From Oligosphaera ethanolica (GTDB lineage: Bacteria; Verrucomicrobiota; Lentisphaeria; Oligosphaerales; Oligosphaeraceae), in the NCBI RefSeq assembly GCF_030814695.1, contig NZ_JAUSVL010000001.1, positions 4,686,227 through 4,750,226 on the forward strand: a stretch of 64,000 bases of DNA. Direction: 5' to 3'. Below are positions 29,501 to 44,500 of the stretch, one piece after another; position 1 is the stretch's first letter, and each line of letters starts with the position of its first letter. A program made the translations under genes and the position numbers. The notes beneath the pieces were generated by a model that worked only from the letters and a program-made list of their open reading frames with translations, did no database searches and had not been told where the DNA came from.

Positions 29501-32500
29501 GAGGCCCTCGTTGGTGACGACGGCGTTGATCAGTCGGGTGCTGCCTGGGAGCATATCGCGGAAGTCGGTGGGCAGTTCGGTTTTGACAACGGGCATGGGC
29601 ACGTTGGTTTCGTAGACGACCGTAAGGACGACCTCGTACTCATCTTCGATTTCCGTAGCCACGACGTCCCAGTTGTAGGTGATGGCCTGATAGCTGAGGA
29701 AGACCTCGAGGGCGGCTTCGAAGCCGGGGGCGATATCGACCAGCTTGACGCCGCTGTCGTGTTTGTCGGCGCTGATGAGGACTTGCGCCTTGCCGACGGG
29801 GAGGTCGGTGATCAGGCAGACGCCGCTGTCGCCCGTACTGCCGGTGGCGAGAATGGCGCCGGTATAGGGGTTTTTCACCGTGACGTTGGCGTTTTTGACT
29901 TTGGGTTCATTGGCTTCGTAGTAGGTGTATTCGTCGACGACGGTGACGGCCAATGAGCCGCGGTCGTCGGAAACGGCGGTAGCACGGAAGGGCAGGCGGA
30001 CGCCGTTGGTGGCGTTTTCGGCGTTGACGGCGATGGCGCCGCTAAGCGGCATGCCCAATGGCGTTGTGTCGTCGCCGCAGAGTTGAATGATGAAGGGCAC
30101 GCTTTCGCCAGGGGCGATGTTGGGAATGCTGTTGCCGGCGGGGAGGCTGAGCCAGCTGAGGGTTGGCGTGCTAATGGACACGGGGCCGCTGTCGGCGGCG
30201 CCGGTGTTTTTGATGGTGACTTCGATGTCGCGGCTGACGCCGACCTGCATGGTGGTGTTGATGCTGGTAGGTTCAAGTGCGAGAGTGGCATATTGGGGAA
30301 TGGCGAAGAAGTAGACGGGGACGTCGAGACGCGCGCCTTCGGCGCTGGTGAAGAAGAGCTGGAAGCGTTCGTAGTCACGCCCCGCGCTGGGCTCGGTGGC
30401 GGTGACTGTGTAGTCCATGGTGATGGAGTCGCCACCGGCCAGGGAGTCGGGAATATCGGGAAAGTCAAGCACAACCCGATCGCTGACGTTACTGACGCCG
30501 AAGTCCAGGCCGGTGAGAGTGGTTTGGCATGGGTTGATGAGCTTGAAGCTGTATTGTTTTGGGGTATTGACGGTGACGTCCCAGCGCACGTAGGGCGGGC
30601 CGTCACCGCGGGCGAAGGCCAGCACGTCGAATTCCTGTTGGACGGCGCTGCTGTTGATGTTCGGGTAGCAGGCGCCAGCAGTGACGTGGCCGCGTTCGGC
30701 CACATTGGGCGTGAAGAGGACGCTGAAGCTGCCGTCGGCGCCGCTGGTGGTTTTGATGACGCGGCGGTAGCCTTTGCAGATGACATAGACATCGACATCG
30801 ACGCCGGGCACGGGGGTGGGGTTGTTGACAGACTTGACGGCCAGGCCGCTGAGGGTGAGTTCGCCGTCGGGCAAAATCCAGGTATTTTCGGGCAATGGAG
30901 TCAGCTGTGCAATGTACGACGCGTCGAGGGTGAACTGGCCGGACCAGCGGATGTTGTTGAAGGTGCTGACTTCGCGTAGGGCCTGGTCGGGGTTGACGAC
31001 GGCGCCGAACTGCCAGTTGTTGGCGGGGGCGATGTCCGTTTGATCGGCGGGATTGCGCAGATCGACAGTGAGTTCGAGGTTGATGCTGCCATTTTTGGGT
31101 AGGGGTTGGTCGGCAGTAATATCGACGTGCGTATGCAGGAGGCGGTTGGCGGCGGTGGTGCTGCCGCTGCGGGAAATATGGATGGCGATGGGTATTTGCA
31201 AGCCGATGGGGGCGTCCATATTGCCGACATTGCTGAGGGTGAGTTGCAGCTGGTAGCTGGCGCCCGACTCGAGGGCGGCTGGTGGGGTGACGATGCTGCT
31301 GATCGTGTAGTCGGGGAAGCTTAAGTCACTGACCATCAGCCAGGCTGATCCGGAGGCGTAGTCGTTGGCGTCAGCGAAGACGGAGATGACCTGGTTGCCG
31401 TCGACTTTGCCATCGTTGCAGGCGAGGACGTCGACCTTGACGTTGCGTTGCCCGGCAGGAATGGTGACGAGGGATACGGTCGGGTCGTTTTCGGTGGCGA
31501 AAGGCAGTCTGACGCCGTTTTGCCAGAACTGGATTTCGGAGCCGTCATCGGGTGTTTGGCTGCCGCTGACGTATGCGGAGATCGCTACGGTTACGAGATC
31601 ATCGGGGCTTTCGTCATTGCGACTAATGGTGAGCGCTTGTGGGTAGAGGTCATCGCGTTCGGGCAGGGTGGACGGAGCGACGGTTAGGCTGAGTGCGGGG
31701 CTGTCGTCATCCCAAAGAATGACTCCGGCCTGGATTGCGCGTTCGGAGTTGCCGTCGGTGGGCAGGCCGGTGCAATTGCAGGACGGGCTCATGACGACCT
31801 TGCCGTTGATGTGGACGAGTCGCCCGGGGGCCAGCGGGTTGCCGTTATCGTCGTTGATGACGTCTTCGACGATGGTGTTGTTGATGACACCGATGGGGAA
31901 CTGAGTTTCAGGCTTGCCGGCAGGAATCTGAATGGTGGTGTTGGGCAGGATGAGCGCGTTGGCTTCGCTGACGGTGAGGGTGATGGCCAGCGCCTGGTTG
32001 AGATTGATGGGATTGCCATCAAGGGCGACACGGCGGAGGGTGGCGATGGCGGCATTGGGCCCGGCTGCTTCGGAGATTTCCACGGGCGAGAAGCTCAGCT
32101 CGACGCCGGGGACGATGGCTGAGTAAGGCGCATTGAAGTTTACGCTGCGGTTGGCGATGACGGTGACTTGGCGGTCGGCGGGAGTCAGCCAGCCATCGAC
32201 GGGTTGGAATTCAATAATGTAGTCGCCAGCTTCGATCGCGAGGGTGGTGGCGCTACCCAGCCAGTCGGCCGTGTCTTTGATACGCCAAGCGCCGGTGATT
32301 TCGGAGGGGCTGAGGTAGCCGGTGAGATTGCCTTTGGTGATGAGGGTAAAACTGCGGGAAAGGACGAATGGCTGGCCGAACACGAGGTCGATCATTTCGG
32401 CGGCTGGGGCAGTCCAGTCGCCATAGACGCTGTAACTCACGTTGTATTGGCCGACGTCGAAAGTTCTGGTGTTGTTGGCCGAGGTGGTGGTCGAGAAGGT

Positions 32501-35500
32501 CATGGAGCTGCCGCCGACGCGGCAGCTCATGGTCGGGGCGCTGATGCCGTCGGGGAGTTCGGTCGGGATGGTGGTAAAGTCCATGGTGAGCGTGGTGGTT
32601 TGGGCAAATTCGGCGGTGATGGCGAAGCCTTCGCTGGTGAGGGAGATGGAGCGCCGACTGCTGGTGTTGCCATCGGACCAGCGGACAAAGCGGTGGTTGG
32701 CGGCGGGTCGGGCCTCAATGGTCTGGCGGATGCCGACGGGGAATTTGCCGCTGGGGGTGAGAGAATTGTCGGCATTGACAACGCCGGCCTGGCAGCCCCA
32801 GTTTTCCTGCCCGGCGGCGATATTGATGGTTATTTGGGCTTCGCTGGTGAATTCGGCCAGGTAGGTGGAGTTGCGGGTGATGGTGACAGTGCGATTTGGG
32901 CTGGTGTCGCTTTCTTGGTAGCCGTTGAGCCACCAGCGGATGAACTGGCTGTCGGCGTTGGGGGTGGCGGTGAAGGATATTTCAGTGCCCGTGTCAAGAG
33001 TGGCGTTGTTCAGGGCGCCGGCGGTGATGCTGCCGTAGTTTTCGGTACCGGGGTAGACGCCGATGCTGACCTGGTAAGTGCGGATGAAGTTGCCGCGCAG
33101 CTGTAGGAGTTTATCTGCCGTAGTGATGGAGACGACGCGTTCTGGGTTGGTTGGATCGGGGAGACTGTTGGCGGCGTCATCGGTCCAGCGGTCGAAGCGA
33201 TAGCCGTCGTTGGCCTTAGCGGTGATGGTGACGTCCCGCGCCGTGTCGCTGACGGCGTAATCGCCGGTGCCTTCGAAATAGCCGGCGTTGTAGGCATTGC
33301 CAGGTGCGACGCTGGCATTGATGCGGGCGTAGCGTTCATAGTCGGCAGTGAAGGTCAGGGTGGTGCTGGTGTCGGAGTTGACGCTGCGGTTAGCGTTGGT
33401 ATCGCCGTCGGACCATCTGCGGAAGCGCCAGTAACGGCCATCGTTGGGCTGTGGGTTGGCAGTGATTTGGGCGGCGGCGCCCACATCGAAACTGCGGGAG
33501 TTGAAATTGACATAGTTGGCGGGGCAGTCGTCGGGGCTGACCGTGAGGACGACGGTGTAGGTCGGGATTAGGGTGAGGACATAGCTGTTCTGCGCGGGGT
33601 TTTCGCTAATGACGACATTGCGTGTTGTGTAGCTGTTGTCATCTTGCCAGCGTGGGCGGTAGTATTCTGGGCAGATAGCTTCGAGGACGAGGGTTTCGCC
33701 GGCGTCGGCCAGGCCGCTGGCGGGCAGATCGACATCGCTGTATGGCCGGTGGATGCGGATGCCGGCCCCGTCGGGACTGCCGTCGGCAAGGGCGACTTGG
33801 TAGGGGATGACGCGGACGAAATCGGCATAGTAGGTGTTGTAGTAGCTGGAGGAGCTGACGCTGATGTCCAGGGTTGCGCTTTCGGAGTAAGTGTAGTAAT
33901 TCTGCATCCAGCGTTTGAAGCGGCAGTTGTCGCCGGCTTGGGCGCTGAGGGTGAGAGGCGTGCCGACGGCGAGGCGCACACCGGCCTGGATGTCAGCCAG
34001 GGGGATGACCTGGCCGTTGGCATCGGTGACAGTGTAGGAGCCGAGAAGGGCGTCGCTGGCGTCGGCGAAATTGACTTTGACGATGGCGGACTGTTTGAAG
34101 AGCGCGTATGGGTAGAAGCGGAAGTAGCTGTTGAGTGTTGACCAGATGACACTGAAGTCGCGGGTGGGATTGGTGTTTTCGCCGGGATCAAGGACGCCGT
34201 TGTTGTTGTCGTCCCAGCAGACGAAGGCGTAATTTTCGTCTCTTGGTACGGCGGTGAGGGTGACGACGACGGCCTGGCTGGCGTAGTCGACATCGTAGTA
34301 GTGGTTGGCGCCGGTGACATTGCCACCGCTCGGGTAGGCATAGACGTAGAATTGTCTGGAGAAGATGGCGGTGAAAGTCTGGTTGTGGTGTTCTTGGGTG
34401 CACGTGAAGGTTCTGCTGGCGGGGATGGGGTCGGTCGCAGGATCGTCGTCGTCATCGGCCCAGCGATTGAAGCGCCAGCCGTAGTTGGGCGGATAGGCGT
34501 CTAGAGTGACACTGGTGCCGAGCGGGACTCGGCGGTTCCCGCCGTTGACGTAGCCGACACCGGATGGGTCGACGGCGGTATTGATTTGAATGGCGGGCGT
34601 GAAGGACGCCGTGTAGGTGTTGGGGTCGGCAGAAAGGCCATCCGGGTCGGCGATGACGACGCTGCGGGTGGCTGTTTCAATGCCGTCCTGCCATTGGGTG
34701 AAGAAATAGTCGTTTCCGGGCGTGGTGGTGATCGCGACCGTATCGCCAATGAGGAACTGGAACGAGCTGCCTTGGCCGCCGTTGGCGCTGAAGGTGCCGG
34801 CGGCAGCCGGGTCGGCGACGAGGGTCAGTACAACTTTTTCAGCCACGGCGGTGATGTTGTTGAGATGTGCGTGCTGGCGGCTGTAGTCAAGTGTGTTGGC
34901 GGTGATGGTCCAGATAGCGGTATAGCTGCCGGCGGGTAACTTGAAGGTGACGCGGGTTAGGAGGTCCTGGCTGTTGCTGATGGCATCGGTGAAGACACCG
35001 AGTGCTTGGCGGGTGGGGGTGGCCGCGACGGTGTTTTGCTGGTCATCGACAATCACGCAGGTGAATAGTGCGGGAATGTCGCCAGCGGGGGCCTTTTCCG
35101 TGTAGGCAAAGAGCCCGTCAGCGGGCAGGACGAAGGCCGCGTAGAGAGCGGAGCTGGTGCCGGGCAGCATCTGCTCTGAGGCGATGACGGCGTCCTCGGC
35201 GTCGTTGTAGCGGGTGTTTTTAACGTGCCATGGGCAGTCGCCATCGGTGAGGAAGGCGATGGGTACCTTGGATGGGCCGGCGGCATCACTGAGTTCATCG
35301 CTATTGACGAAGGTTCGGCGGGCGAGGGGACTGCAGGGCAGCTGGACGCCAGCGACATCGCGGAAGGCCCGGGCGGCAATGCGGACGCCGGTGGTGATTG
35401 CTTCGCCGCTGTCGCTGAGACTGTCTGCCGAGGGGGCGGAGCCGTCGAGAGTGTATCTGACCGTGGAGCCGGCTGGGACGGCGAACGTAGGCAGGAGGGA

Positions 35501-38500
35501 GCCGCTGAAGCAGTCGGCGAAGGAATTGGGTTCGCCTCCTTCGCGGGAGATGACCGGCGCGGACACGGCCGGGAAGGCCAAAGGCAGGAAGGTATAGGGC
35601 AAGTTACTGCCGTAGCCATCCCAGGCGGCGCTGTCATGGGGATAGTAGATGGTCGCCCATGGAGGCAAGGAAGGCATGACGTTGGGTGGATCGCCACGGA
35701 AGAGGGCGTCTGTGAGTTTGTAGCAACCACTGAAGGCGTTCGTGGAGCTGAACATGGCGGCGCCGGCGGGGATGCTGACGCAGTTAATGGTCGTGTTGTC
35801 CGTGAATGCGAAGCGGTCAATGGCGACGACAGTGTTGCCGTCGTTATCACTGTCAGGTATCTCAACCAATGGGCTCAGACCGACGTAGTCCATGAGGACG
35901 GCGGTCTGGTTATTTGCATCGGGAGTGAAAATGAAGCTGAGGTCGCTGCCGGGGGTCCAAATGACATGGTCAATGAAATAGGGGCCGTTGCTACGGGTGG
36001 CGCTGAGGTCGCGGACTGCCTGCCAGGTGATGCTGTGGTTGCCCTCGGCGATCTGCAGGCGTTGTTTGCGCCAGCCCTGGCTGGGGCCGCTGTGGGTGAA
36101 GACGACATCGTCATCGACAAGGACGGTGAAGATGCCTGGTGAGCTGTTTGAGTTGCTGGCCCAGAAGAAGCTCAGGCAGCCGGGGCCTTGGACGGTGGTC
36201 TGCAACCATGACGGCTCATTTGCGGTGAAGGAGCTGCCGTCGGTAAGGACGGCGCTGGAGTTGCCCCATGGGTCGGTGGTATCGATCGGGCGCCATGGGT
36301 AGTCCACGTTGGTGGTGAAAACCAGGCTGTCGTCGTTGACGGCATCGGCGAGGGAGCCCATATCCAGGAAGGACTGACTAATGACCGGCCCGCAAAGGAG
36401 TTCGCCCTGTTCACCGCGGAAGGGCGCGAGCACAACCGTGCAGTCGCCGCCGTTCAGATTGATGCGATCATTGGTGACGGCCGTGCTATCGGGGCTCGGG
36501 TAGGTGCCGTCGGTCGTGTAGCGCAGGGTGATGTTATCGAGGTCGGCGCTCTCAGAGCCAGCAAGGAGCACGAGCGTGCCGTAGTAGAGCGCGGCATTAG
36601 CGCCGGTGACGCCATCTTCGCGTTCGAGGGTGGGTATAACGACGGCTCCGGGGAGGGCGTTGGTGGCATAGCCGTGCAGGGTACCGTCGTTGTCAATGGC
36701 GGTTTGCCAGGCGGCGGCTTGATCGCTGCCGTAGTTAAAGACGATGGGGCCGACCACCTCGTCGGTGAGGACGATGGCTGGTGGGGCGCCGAGGAAGAAG
36801 GCGTCGGCGTCGTTGTGCCAGTCAACGAAGAGCGAGAAGGAGCTGTCGTGAATGGTGGTGAGTGATTGTGGCACGACGAGGACGCCTGAGACGGGGTTGT
36901 CATCATCGTCGATGATCATGCCGGCGATGGCGGTGGCGGCGAAGGCGTAGGGGCCGATGGTGGTGGTGCCGTCGGGGATGGTGTAAGCGCCGGTGCGCGC
37001 CTGTGGATAGGAGAGGAGGGTTGTGCCGTCAGCGGAGAAGAGCACGCCGTCAATCGTTTTGAGATGGGTATTGCCTGGCGCGACGTCGTAGGCGGCCAGT
37101 GGCGAGAGAGGGCCGGCGCCACTGGTGTTGGTGAAGGCCTCGGGGTCGCAGCTGATGAGCGATGCCGGCAGGGTAACCTGGCCAATGGGGCAGCCCAGGA
37201 ATGCCTGGCAGTCGATGTGTTCAATGCCTTCGCGGAGAATAACTTCGCTGAGGCTGCTGTTAAAGCTCCAGACGTGGAATGCCTGGCCCGGGATGGTCTT
37301 GAGTGAGCCGGGCACGGTAAGGGCATTGAGCAAACGTGCGTAAGCGAAGGCGCCATCGGCGATGTCGGTGACGCCATCGGGGATGACGTACGGCCCGGCC
37401 TTGCCGGTGGGATAGTGCACGATGACGGTGCCATCGTGATTGAAGATGACACCGTCTTCGCCGGTTTTGAGAGTCGGGTTGGCTGGGGCAATGGCGATGG
37501 TCGCCAGCAACGGGCAGTTGGCAAAGGCATTGGCGGTGATGCTGTTGACCCCGGTGCCGATGTGTAGCGTGGTGAGTTGCGGCGTGTAGTTGAACAGAGC
37601 ATCGGTGATGGCGGCGATGCCATTGCCGATGGACAGGGTCGTGAGACTGTTGCAATCATAGAAGAGATTGTTGGGGATGCTGGTCATACCATTACCGATA
37701 GTCACCGAAACGAGATTAGTGCAGGAGCGGAACAGCTCGTTGCCAAGGGTGGTGACGTTGTCGGGAATGACGATGTTGGTGAGGGCACTGCAGTTTTCGA
37801 AGGCCCGGTAGCCGATGTTGGTGACACCGCTGCCGATGCTGACGGTGGCCAGGGAGCCGCAGGCGCGAAATACGCGTTCGCCCAGGCTGCGGACATTGTC
37901 TGGGATGTCTATGGCGGCCAGTGAACTGCAGTTGTAGAATGCGTAGTTGCCGAGAGTGGTGACGCCGGCACCAAGATGAACGCTGGTCAAAGCCGTGCAG
38001 TAGTAGAAGGCGTAGTTGCCAATGCTGGTGACGCTGTCGGGAATGGTGATGCTGGTCAGTCCGAGGGCGTAGTAGAAGGCGTAGTCATTGATGTCGACAA
38101 GGCCTTGGCCGAGGTCGATGGTGGTGAGGTTGCTACAGTTGTAGAACGTGTAGCTGTTGATGGCCTTGACCCCGTCAGGGATGGTGATGTGAGTGAGACC
38201 AGTGCAGCCGTAAAAGGCGTATGCGCCCAGTATAGTCAGTGACTCTGGCAGGGTGATGGCAGTTAAGGCATTGCAGTTGTAAAACGCGTTGCTACCGATG
38301 CTGACGAGGCCATTGCCGAAGGTGATGCTACTGAGATTCCGGCAATAGTTGAAGGCGTAATTGCCGATGCTGGTGACGCTTTCGGGCAACTCGATGCTGT
38401 TGAGGCTGCTGCAGTTGCTAAACGCCTGATAGCCGATGCTGGTGACGCTTGGGGGGATAAGGACGTCTCGGAGACTACCACAGTAGCTGAAGGCGTACTG

Positions 38501-41500
38501 GCTGATGGTGCCGATGCCAGCACCGATGCGGGCGCTGAGTAGGTTGGTGCAGGAGTAGAAGATGTAGTCGCCAATGCTGCTGGTGGTGTCGGGTAGGACC
38601 ACGTCCACGAGGGCCGAGCAGGATGCGAACGCGTAATGGCCGATGGTGGCCAGGCCATCGTGCAGAGTGACGGAAGTCATCTGGTTGCAGTTGTAGAACG
38701 CGTAGTTGCCGATGGTTTGAACGCTTGCGGGGATGTCAATGCCGCTAAGACTGGTGCAGCCGTAGAATGCGTAGTCGCCGATGGCAACCAGGCTTTGGGG
38801 TAGGATGATGTTGCTGATGTTGGCGCAGGAGTGGAAGGCGTAGCTGGCGATATGGGTGATGCCTTCCGGTATAACGATGTCGCCGGTTTTGGCGGGGGGC
38901 ATGCGGACAATGCTGTCGCCGCTTTTATCAAGAAGCAGGCCATCCTCGCTTCGGTAGTAGGGATTGTTCGGCGAAACGGTGAAGGAAATGAGGCTGTTGC
39001 AGTATTGGAAGGCGCTGTTGCTGATGGTTCTGACGGCCGCGCCGAGGTGGACGGTCTGGAGTTTGCCGCAGTTGTTGAAAAGATTGTCATTGAGAGTGGC
39101 CAAGCCGTCGCCAATGACGACGCTGGTGAGGTTGCCACAGTAGCTGAATGCACGTTCACCAACGCTGGTGACGCTGTCGGGAATAGTCAGCGTTGTCAAG
39201 GCGTTGCAGCTGTCAAAGGCGTAGCTGCCGATGCTAGTAAGGGCGGTGTTGAAGTGGATGGTGTTCAGTAGTGAGCAGCTGCTGAAAGCGTAGTTGCCAA
39301 TGCTGGTGACATTTTCGCCCAAGGTGAGGGTATTCAGTTTGCTGCAGTAGCGGAAACAATAGTCGCTAACGCTGGTGAGGCCGTTGCCGATGGTGACGCT
39401 GAGTAGGGATGAGCAGGAATAGAATGCGTTGTTGCCGATACTGGTGACGCTATCGGGAATGTCCAGACCACTGATTTTGTTGCAGGAGTAAAAGGCATAG
39501 GCGCCGATACTGGTCAGGTTTTGCGGGAGAAGCAATTCGGTAAGGCCATAGCAATTGTAAAAAGCGTAGTGACCGATGGTGTTGAGGCCGCTGCCGAAGG
39601 TGATGGAGCTTAGTGCCGTGCAGCTCCTGAAGGCGTTGTCGCCAATGCTCGTCAGGCTGTCGGGGAAAGCGACGCTGGTTAAGGCGCTGCAATTGCCGAA
39701 GGTGTAGGCGCCGATGGTCAGGAGTTGGTTGCCCAAGGTGATAGTGGTCAGGGCGCTGCAGGAGTTGAAGACATAATCCGCAAGGGCGGTCAGGGAATTC
39801 GGGAGGATGATTTCGGTGAGTTTGCTGCAGCTTTGGAAGGCATAGCGGCCCAGACTGGTCAGGGCGTTGCTGAGGGTTACTTCTGCAAGGTTACTGCAGT
39901 TACTGAAAGCGTATTCGCCGATGCTGGTGACGCTGTCGGGAATGACGATTGCGGTCAAGCCGTTGCAGTTTTGGAAAGCGCGGTCGCCGATGCTGGTGAT
40001 GGTATTGGGCAGTGTGATAGAATTGATCCCACTGCAATTGGCAAAGGCGCTAGGGTTGATGCTGGTGACGCCGTTGGGGATGACGACATCGCCGGTCTTG
40101 CCGATGGGCGTCTGAATGAGCACGGTGAAATCCTGGTTGTAGAGAACGCCGTCCTCGGTGTTGGCGTAGGTCGTGTTGCCTTCAGCGACGGTAAAGGCCA
40201 GGAGCTGCGGGCAGTTGTTGAAGGCAGTGGTATCGATCGCGTTGACGGCGCTGCCGATGGTGACGTATTTGAGGGCGCTGCAGTTTGCAAACAGCTCCTG
40301 CGGTAGTTCGCTCAGGCCGTTACCGGTGTTGACGCTGACGAGGGCGGTGCAGTAGGCGAAAGCGTGGTCGCCGATGCTGCCGAGGCAGTCCGGCAGGGCC
40401 AGTTCGGTCAGCGCGTAACAGCCATAAAACGCATAGCGGCCAATGTTTTTCAGGCCCGTGCCGAAGGTAATTGCGGCTAGGGCGCGGCAATTGTAGAAGG
40501 CATAAGCGGCGATCGTTTCGAGGCTGTTCGGAAAGCCGATGGCGTCAATCTTCTGGCAATTGTAGAAAGCGTATTCACCAATGGTCTTCAGGGCGTCATT
40601 GAAGTGCACGGTTTGTAGATTATCGCAGTAGGCAAAGGCATAATTAGCAATGCTGGTGAGCGCGGGAGGCAGCTGCAGTGCCTGGAGCGACTCGCAGTCG
40701 TAGAATGCATCGGAGCCGATGCTGGTGATGGCCGTGCCCAAAGTGAGGTTGGTGATTGTCGAGCATGAATAGAATGCGTAGGGGGCGATAGTCGTCAGGC
40801 CGTTGCCGATGACGACGTCGCTCATGGCGTAGCAGGAGCTGAAGGCGTATTCGCCCATTTTGGTGACGCTGTCAGGGACAGTCACGTCGGTGAGTTCCCA
40901 GTTGTTGCTGAAGGCATAGTGGCCAATGCTGGTCAGGCCGTTGCCGAGGGAGAGGGTGGTCAGTTCGTAGCAGTCGGCGAAGGCGTAGTCGCCGATGCCG
41001 GTGACGCTGTTGGGGATGTTTATTTGGGCAAGGACTTCGCAGCTGCAAAATGCACATTCGCCGATACTGAGCAAGCTGTTGGGCAGGGTGACCCCGGTGA
41101 GGCCAGTGCAATAGTAGAATGCGTAATCGGCGATGCTGGTGACGCCCTCGGGAACGACCGCCGGACCACTTTTGCCCGGGGGATACCTAAGCAGTATGCT
41201 ACCATCTTTGGAGAAGAGCACGCCGTCGTCGGAATGGACGTAGGTTGGGTTGTCGGCAACCACCGTGAATGCTTCGAGTTGCTCGCAGCCGGTGAAAGCA
41301 TCGTCATGAATGCTGTTGATGCCACTGCCCAGATGGACGTTGGTGAGGGACTCGCAGTCGTAAAAGACGCTTGCTGGCAGCTGGGTAACGCCATTGCCGA
41401 TAGTGGCGCTGGTCAGGCTGTAACAGTAGGCAAAGGCGTATTCGCCGATGATGATGACATTGTCGGGAATGACCAATTCTGCCAAGGCTTCGCAGTAGTA

Positions 41501-44500
41501 GAAAGCATATTCGCTGATGAGGGTGAGGCCCGCGCCGAAAATGACGTTGTCAAGGGCCGTGCAGCCGTAGAAGGCGGCGTAGCCGATGCTGTCGACGCTG
41601 TCGGGAATCTGCAGGGAACCCAAAGCCGTGCAGTCATAGAACGCCTGGTTGCCAATGTTGGTGATGGTGTTGGGCAGGTTGATGCTGTTGAGGCTGCGGC
41701 ATCTGTAGAAACAGTAGCGGGGGATTCGCGCCAAGGCATAGGGCAGGACAATCGCTCTGAGGGCGCTGCATTCGAAGAATGCGTAATCGCCCAAGCTGGT
41801 GACGCTGTTGGGGATGACGACATTGTCGAGAAGCTGGCAGCCGTAGAAGGCGTAGTTGCCGATGGTCTGCAGGGCGTTGCCAAAGCTTATGCTATAGAGT
41901 TTGCTGCAGTATCTGAAAGTGCTGTCGGCCAGGGTAACGAGGGAGTTTGGCAGCGTGGCGCTGGTCAAGTTGTTGCAGCTGTTGAACGCGCTGGCACCCA
42001 GTGCGGTGACGCCTTCGGGAATGACGATGGTGCCTAGGGCGTTGCAACCGTAGAAGGCCCCGCTGCCTATGGTTCGGAGGGAACTGGGCAGAGTGAGATT
42101 ATTGAGCGCGGTGCAGTCATCAAAGGCACTGCTGCCAATGGTGGTGAGGGTCTCAGGGAAAGTGACTGACGCAAGGGCGGTGCAGGAGCTGAAAGCGTCG
42201 TCGTCAATGCTGAGCAGCGCTGGTGGCAGGATCATGCTGGTTAGCGCATAGCAGTAGGCGAAAGCACCGTTGCCAATACTGGTGATCGAGTTGGGCAAAG
42301 TGACTTCGGCTAGCGTTGTGCAGTTGTTGAAACAAAGATCGGGAATGGCGGTGATTCCCGCGCCGATGTGAGCGGAGCCAAGACCGTTGCAGTTGTCGAA
42401 AAGGCCAGTGCCGATACTGGATACGGCGTCGGGGATAATCATGGTGGTGAGGCCGGTGCAGTTGGCGAAGGCGTAGTCGCCAATGCTGGTGACAGTTGCG
42501 GGGATGGTCAGAGTCGTGAGGCCGGTGCAGCTGTCGAAGGCATGCTGACCAATAGTGAGCAAGCTGTTGGGGAGGACGATCGACGTGAGGTTCACGCAAC
42601 TGGCAAAGGCATAGGGAGCAATGGCCGTAATGCCCTCGGGGACGACGTAGGCGCCGGAACGGCCTGTTGGCACGAGCAAGAGATGGTCCTCGGCGGCGTT
42701 GAGAATTGAACCGTCGGCGGATACGGTGAAGGACGTATTGCCGTCCTCGACATAGAACTGCAGGAGGCTGGAGCAGCCGGCAAAGGCGTTGTCTTGAATG
42801 GTGCTGATATTGCTGCTGATGACGATTTGGGCGAGGCTGCGGCAGCCCCTAAAGAGATTGCTGCTGATGGCGGTGACGCCATCGCCGAAGGTGAAATCGG
42901 TAAGGGCAGTACAATCGGCAAAGGCCTGCTCGCCAATGTTGGTGACGCTGTCGGGTATGGTCACGTTCTGCAGGGAGGAGCAGCCCATGAAAGCGTAGTT
43001 GCCAATAGAAAGTAGGCTGTTGGGAAAGATGACGTTGGTGATGGCCGAGCAGCGGCTGAATGCGTAGTGGCCGATGCTGAGGAGGCTGTTGCCAAGGCTG
43101 AGCTCTCGCAGAGCGCTGCAGTATTGGAAGGCATTATTGCCGATGCTGGTGACGCTGTCCGGCAGCGCAAGGGTATGCAGCTTATTGCAGTTTTGGAAGG
43201 CGTTGTTGCCGATAGTCGTCAGGCCGTTGGGCAGGGCGATGGTTTCCAAAGCGGTGCATTGATAGAAGCAGCTATTGCCAACACTGCGGATGAGATTGCC
43301 AGCGTTGCGGCTGTGATTACCAAAGGTGACGTTTTGCAGCGCCTGGCAGTGGTAGAAGAGGTAGTCGCTGAGTTCTGTGAGGCCGTTGCCCAAGTTGACA
43401 TCGGTCAAGCCACTGCAGTAGGCGAAGGCGTAGCTGCCTATACTGGTGACCGCGTCGGGTATCTGTAGGCTAGTTAAAGCCTGGCAGTAATAGAACGCCT
43501 GCCGACCGATACTAGTCAGCGACGCTGGCAGGACCAGGTTGGTAAGAGCCGTGCAGTTGTAAAAGGCCGTATCGCCGATGGTGGTGACGCCGGGCATGGC
43601 CAAGGTGGTTATACCGATGCAGTAGTAAAAGGCGTAGCTGCCGATGGTGGTCGTGGCAATGGGAAGATTGATGTCGGTGAGTTTGTGGCAGTAATAAAAG
43701 GCGTTGTTGCCAATGCTGGTGATGCCGTCGGGGAAGTTGATGGTGGTTAGGGCGCGGCAGTAGTTGAAGGCATTGTCGCTGATCTCCGTCAGCGCGTTGC
43801 TGAGGGTGACGCTTTGCAGTGACTGGCAGTTGGCGAAAACCGCGCTGCCCATGCTGGTGACATTGTCAGGTATAATTATGGTCGTGATGGCGCTGCAGTT
43901 TTCGAAGGCGCTGTTGCCGATGCGCTGGACTGTGCCGGGGATGCTGATGCCGATTAGCATGTTACAGCTGTAGAAGGCAAAGTCGCTGATGGTGGTGATG
44001 CCTTCGCCCAGGGTGACATTCTGCAGGTTTTCGCATTGATAAAAAGCGCCCTCGCCGATGGTGGTGACGCTATCAGGGATGACGATGCCAGTCAGGCCCT
44101 GGCAATAATAGAACGCGTAGTCGGCGATGCTGGTGACGGTATTCGGCAGGACGTAGTTGCCACTGAAGCTCGGCGGGAAGGCGATGAGTTCGGTTTGGTC
44201 CTTGTCAAAAAGAATGCCACGTTCGTCATGTGAATAGTATGGGTTGGTTTCAGCAACAGTAAACCCTTGCAGGTTGTGGCAGTCTTCAAAAGCCTGTGGG
44301 CCGATGTTTGCCAGGGAGCTGCCCAAATAAATCGTTTGCAGGTTATTGCAACCCGCGAAAGCGCCTTCGCCAATGCTGGTGACAGTATCCGGGATGATTA
44401 CGGCGAGCAGAGACTCACAGTAGCTGAAAGTGTAATTGCCGATGCTGGTCAAGCCCGGTTGCAGAGTGAGGGTGCTGAGGGCGTAGCAGTTGGCAAAGGC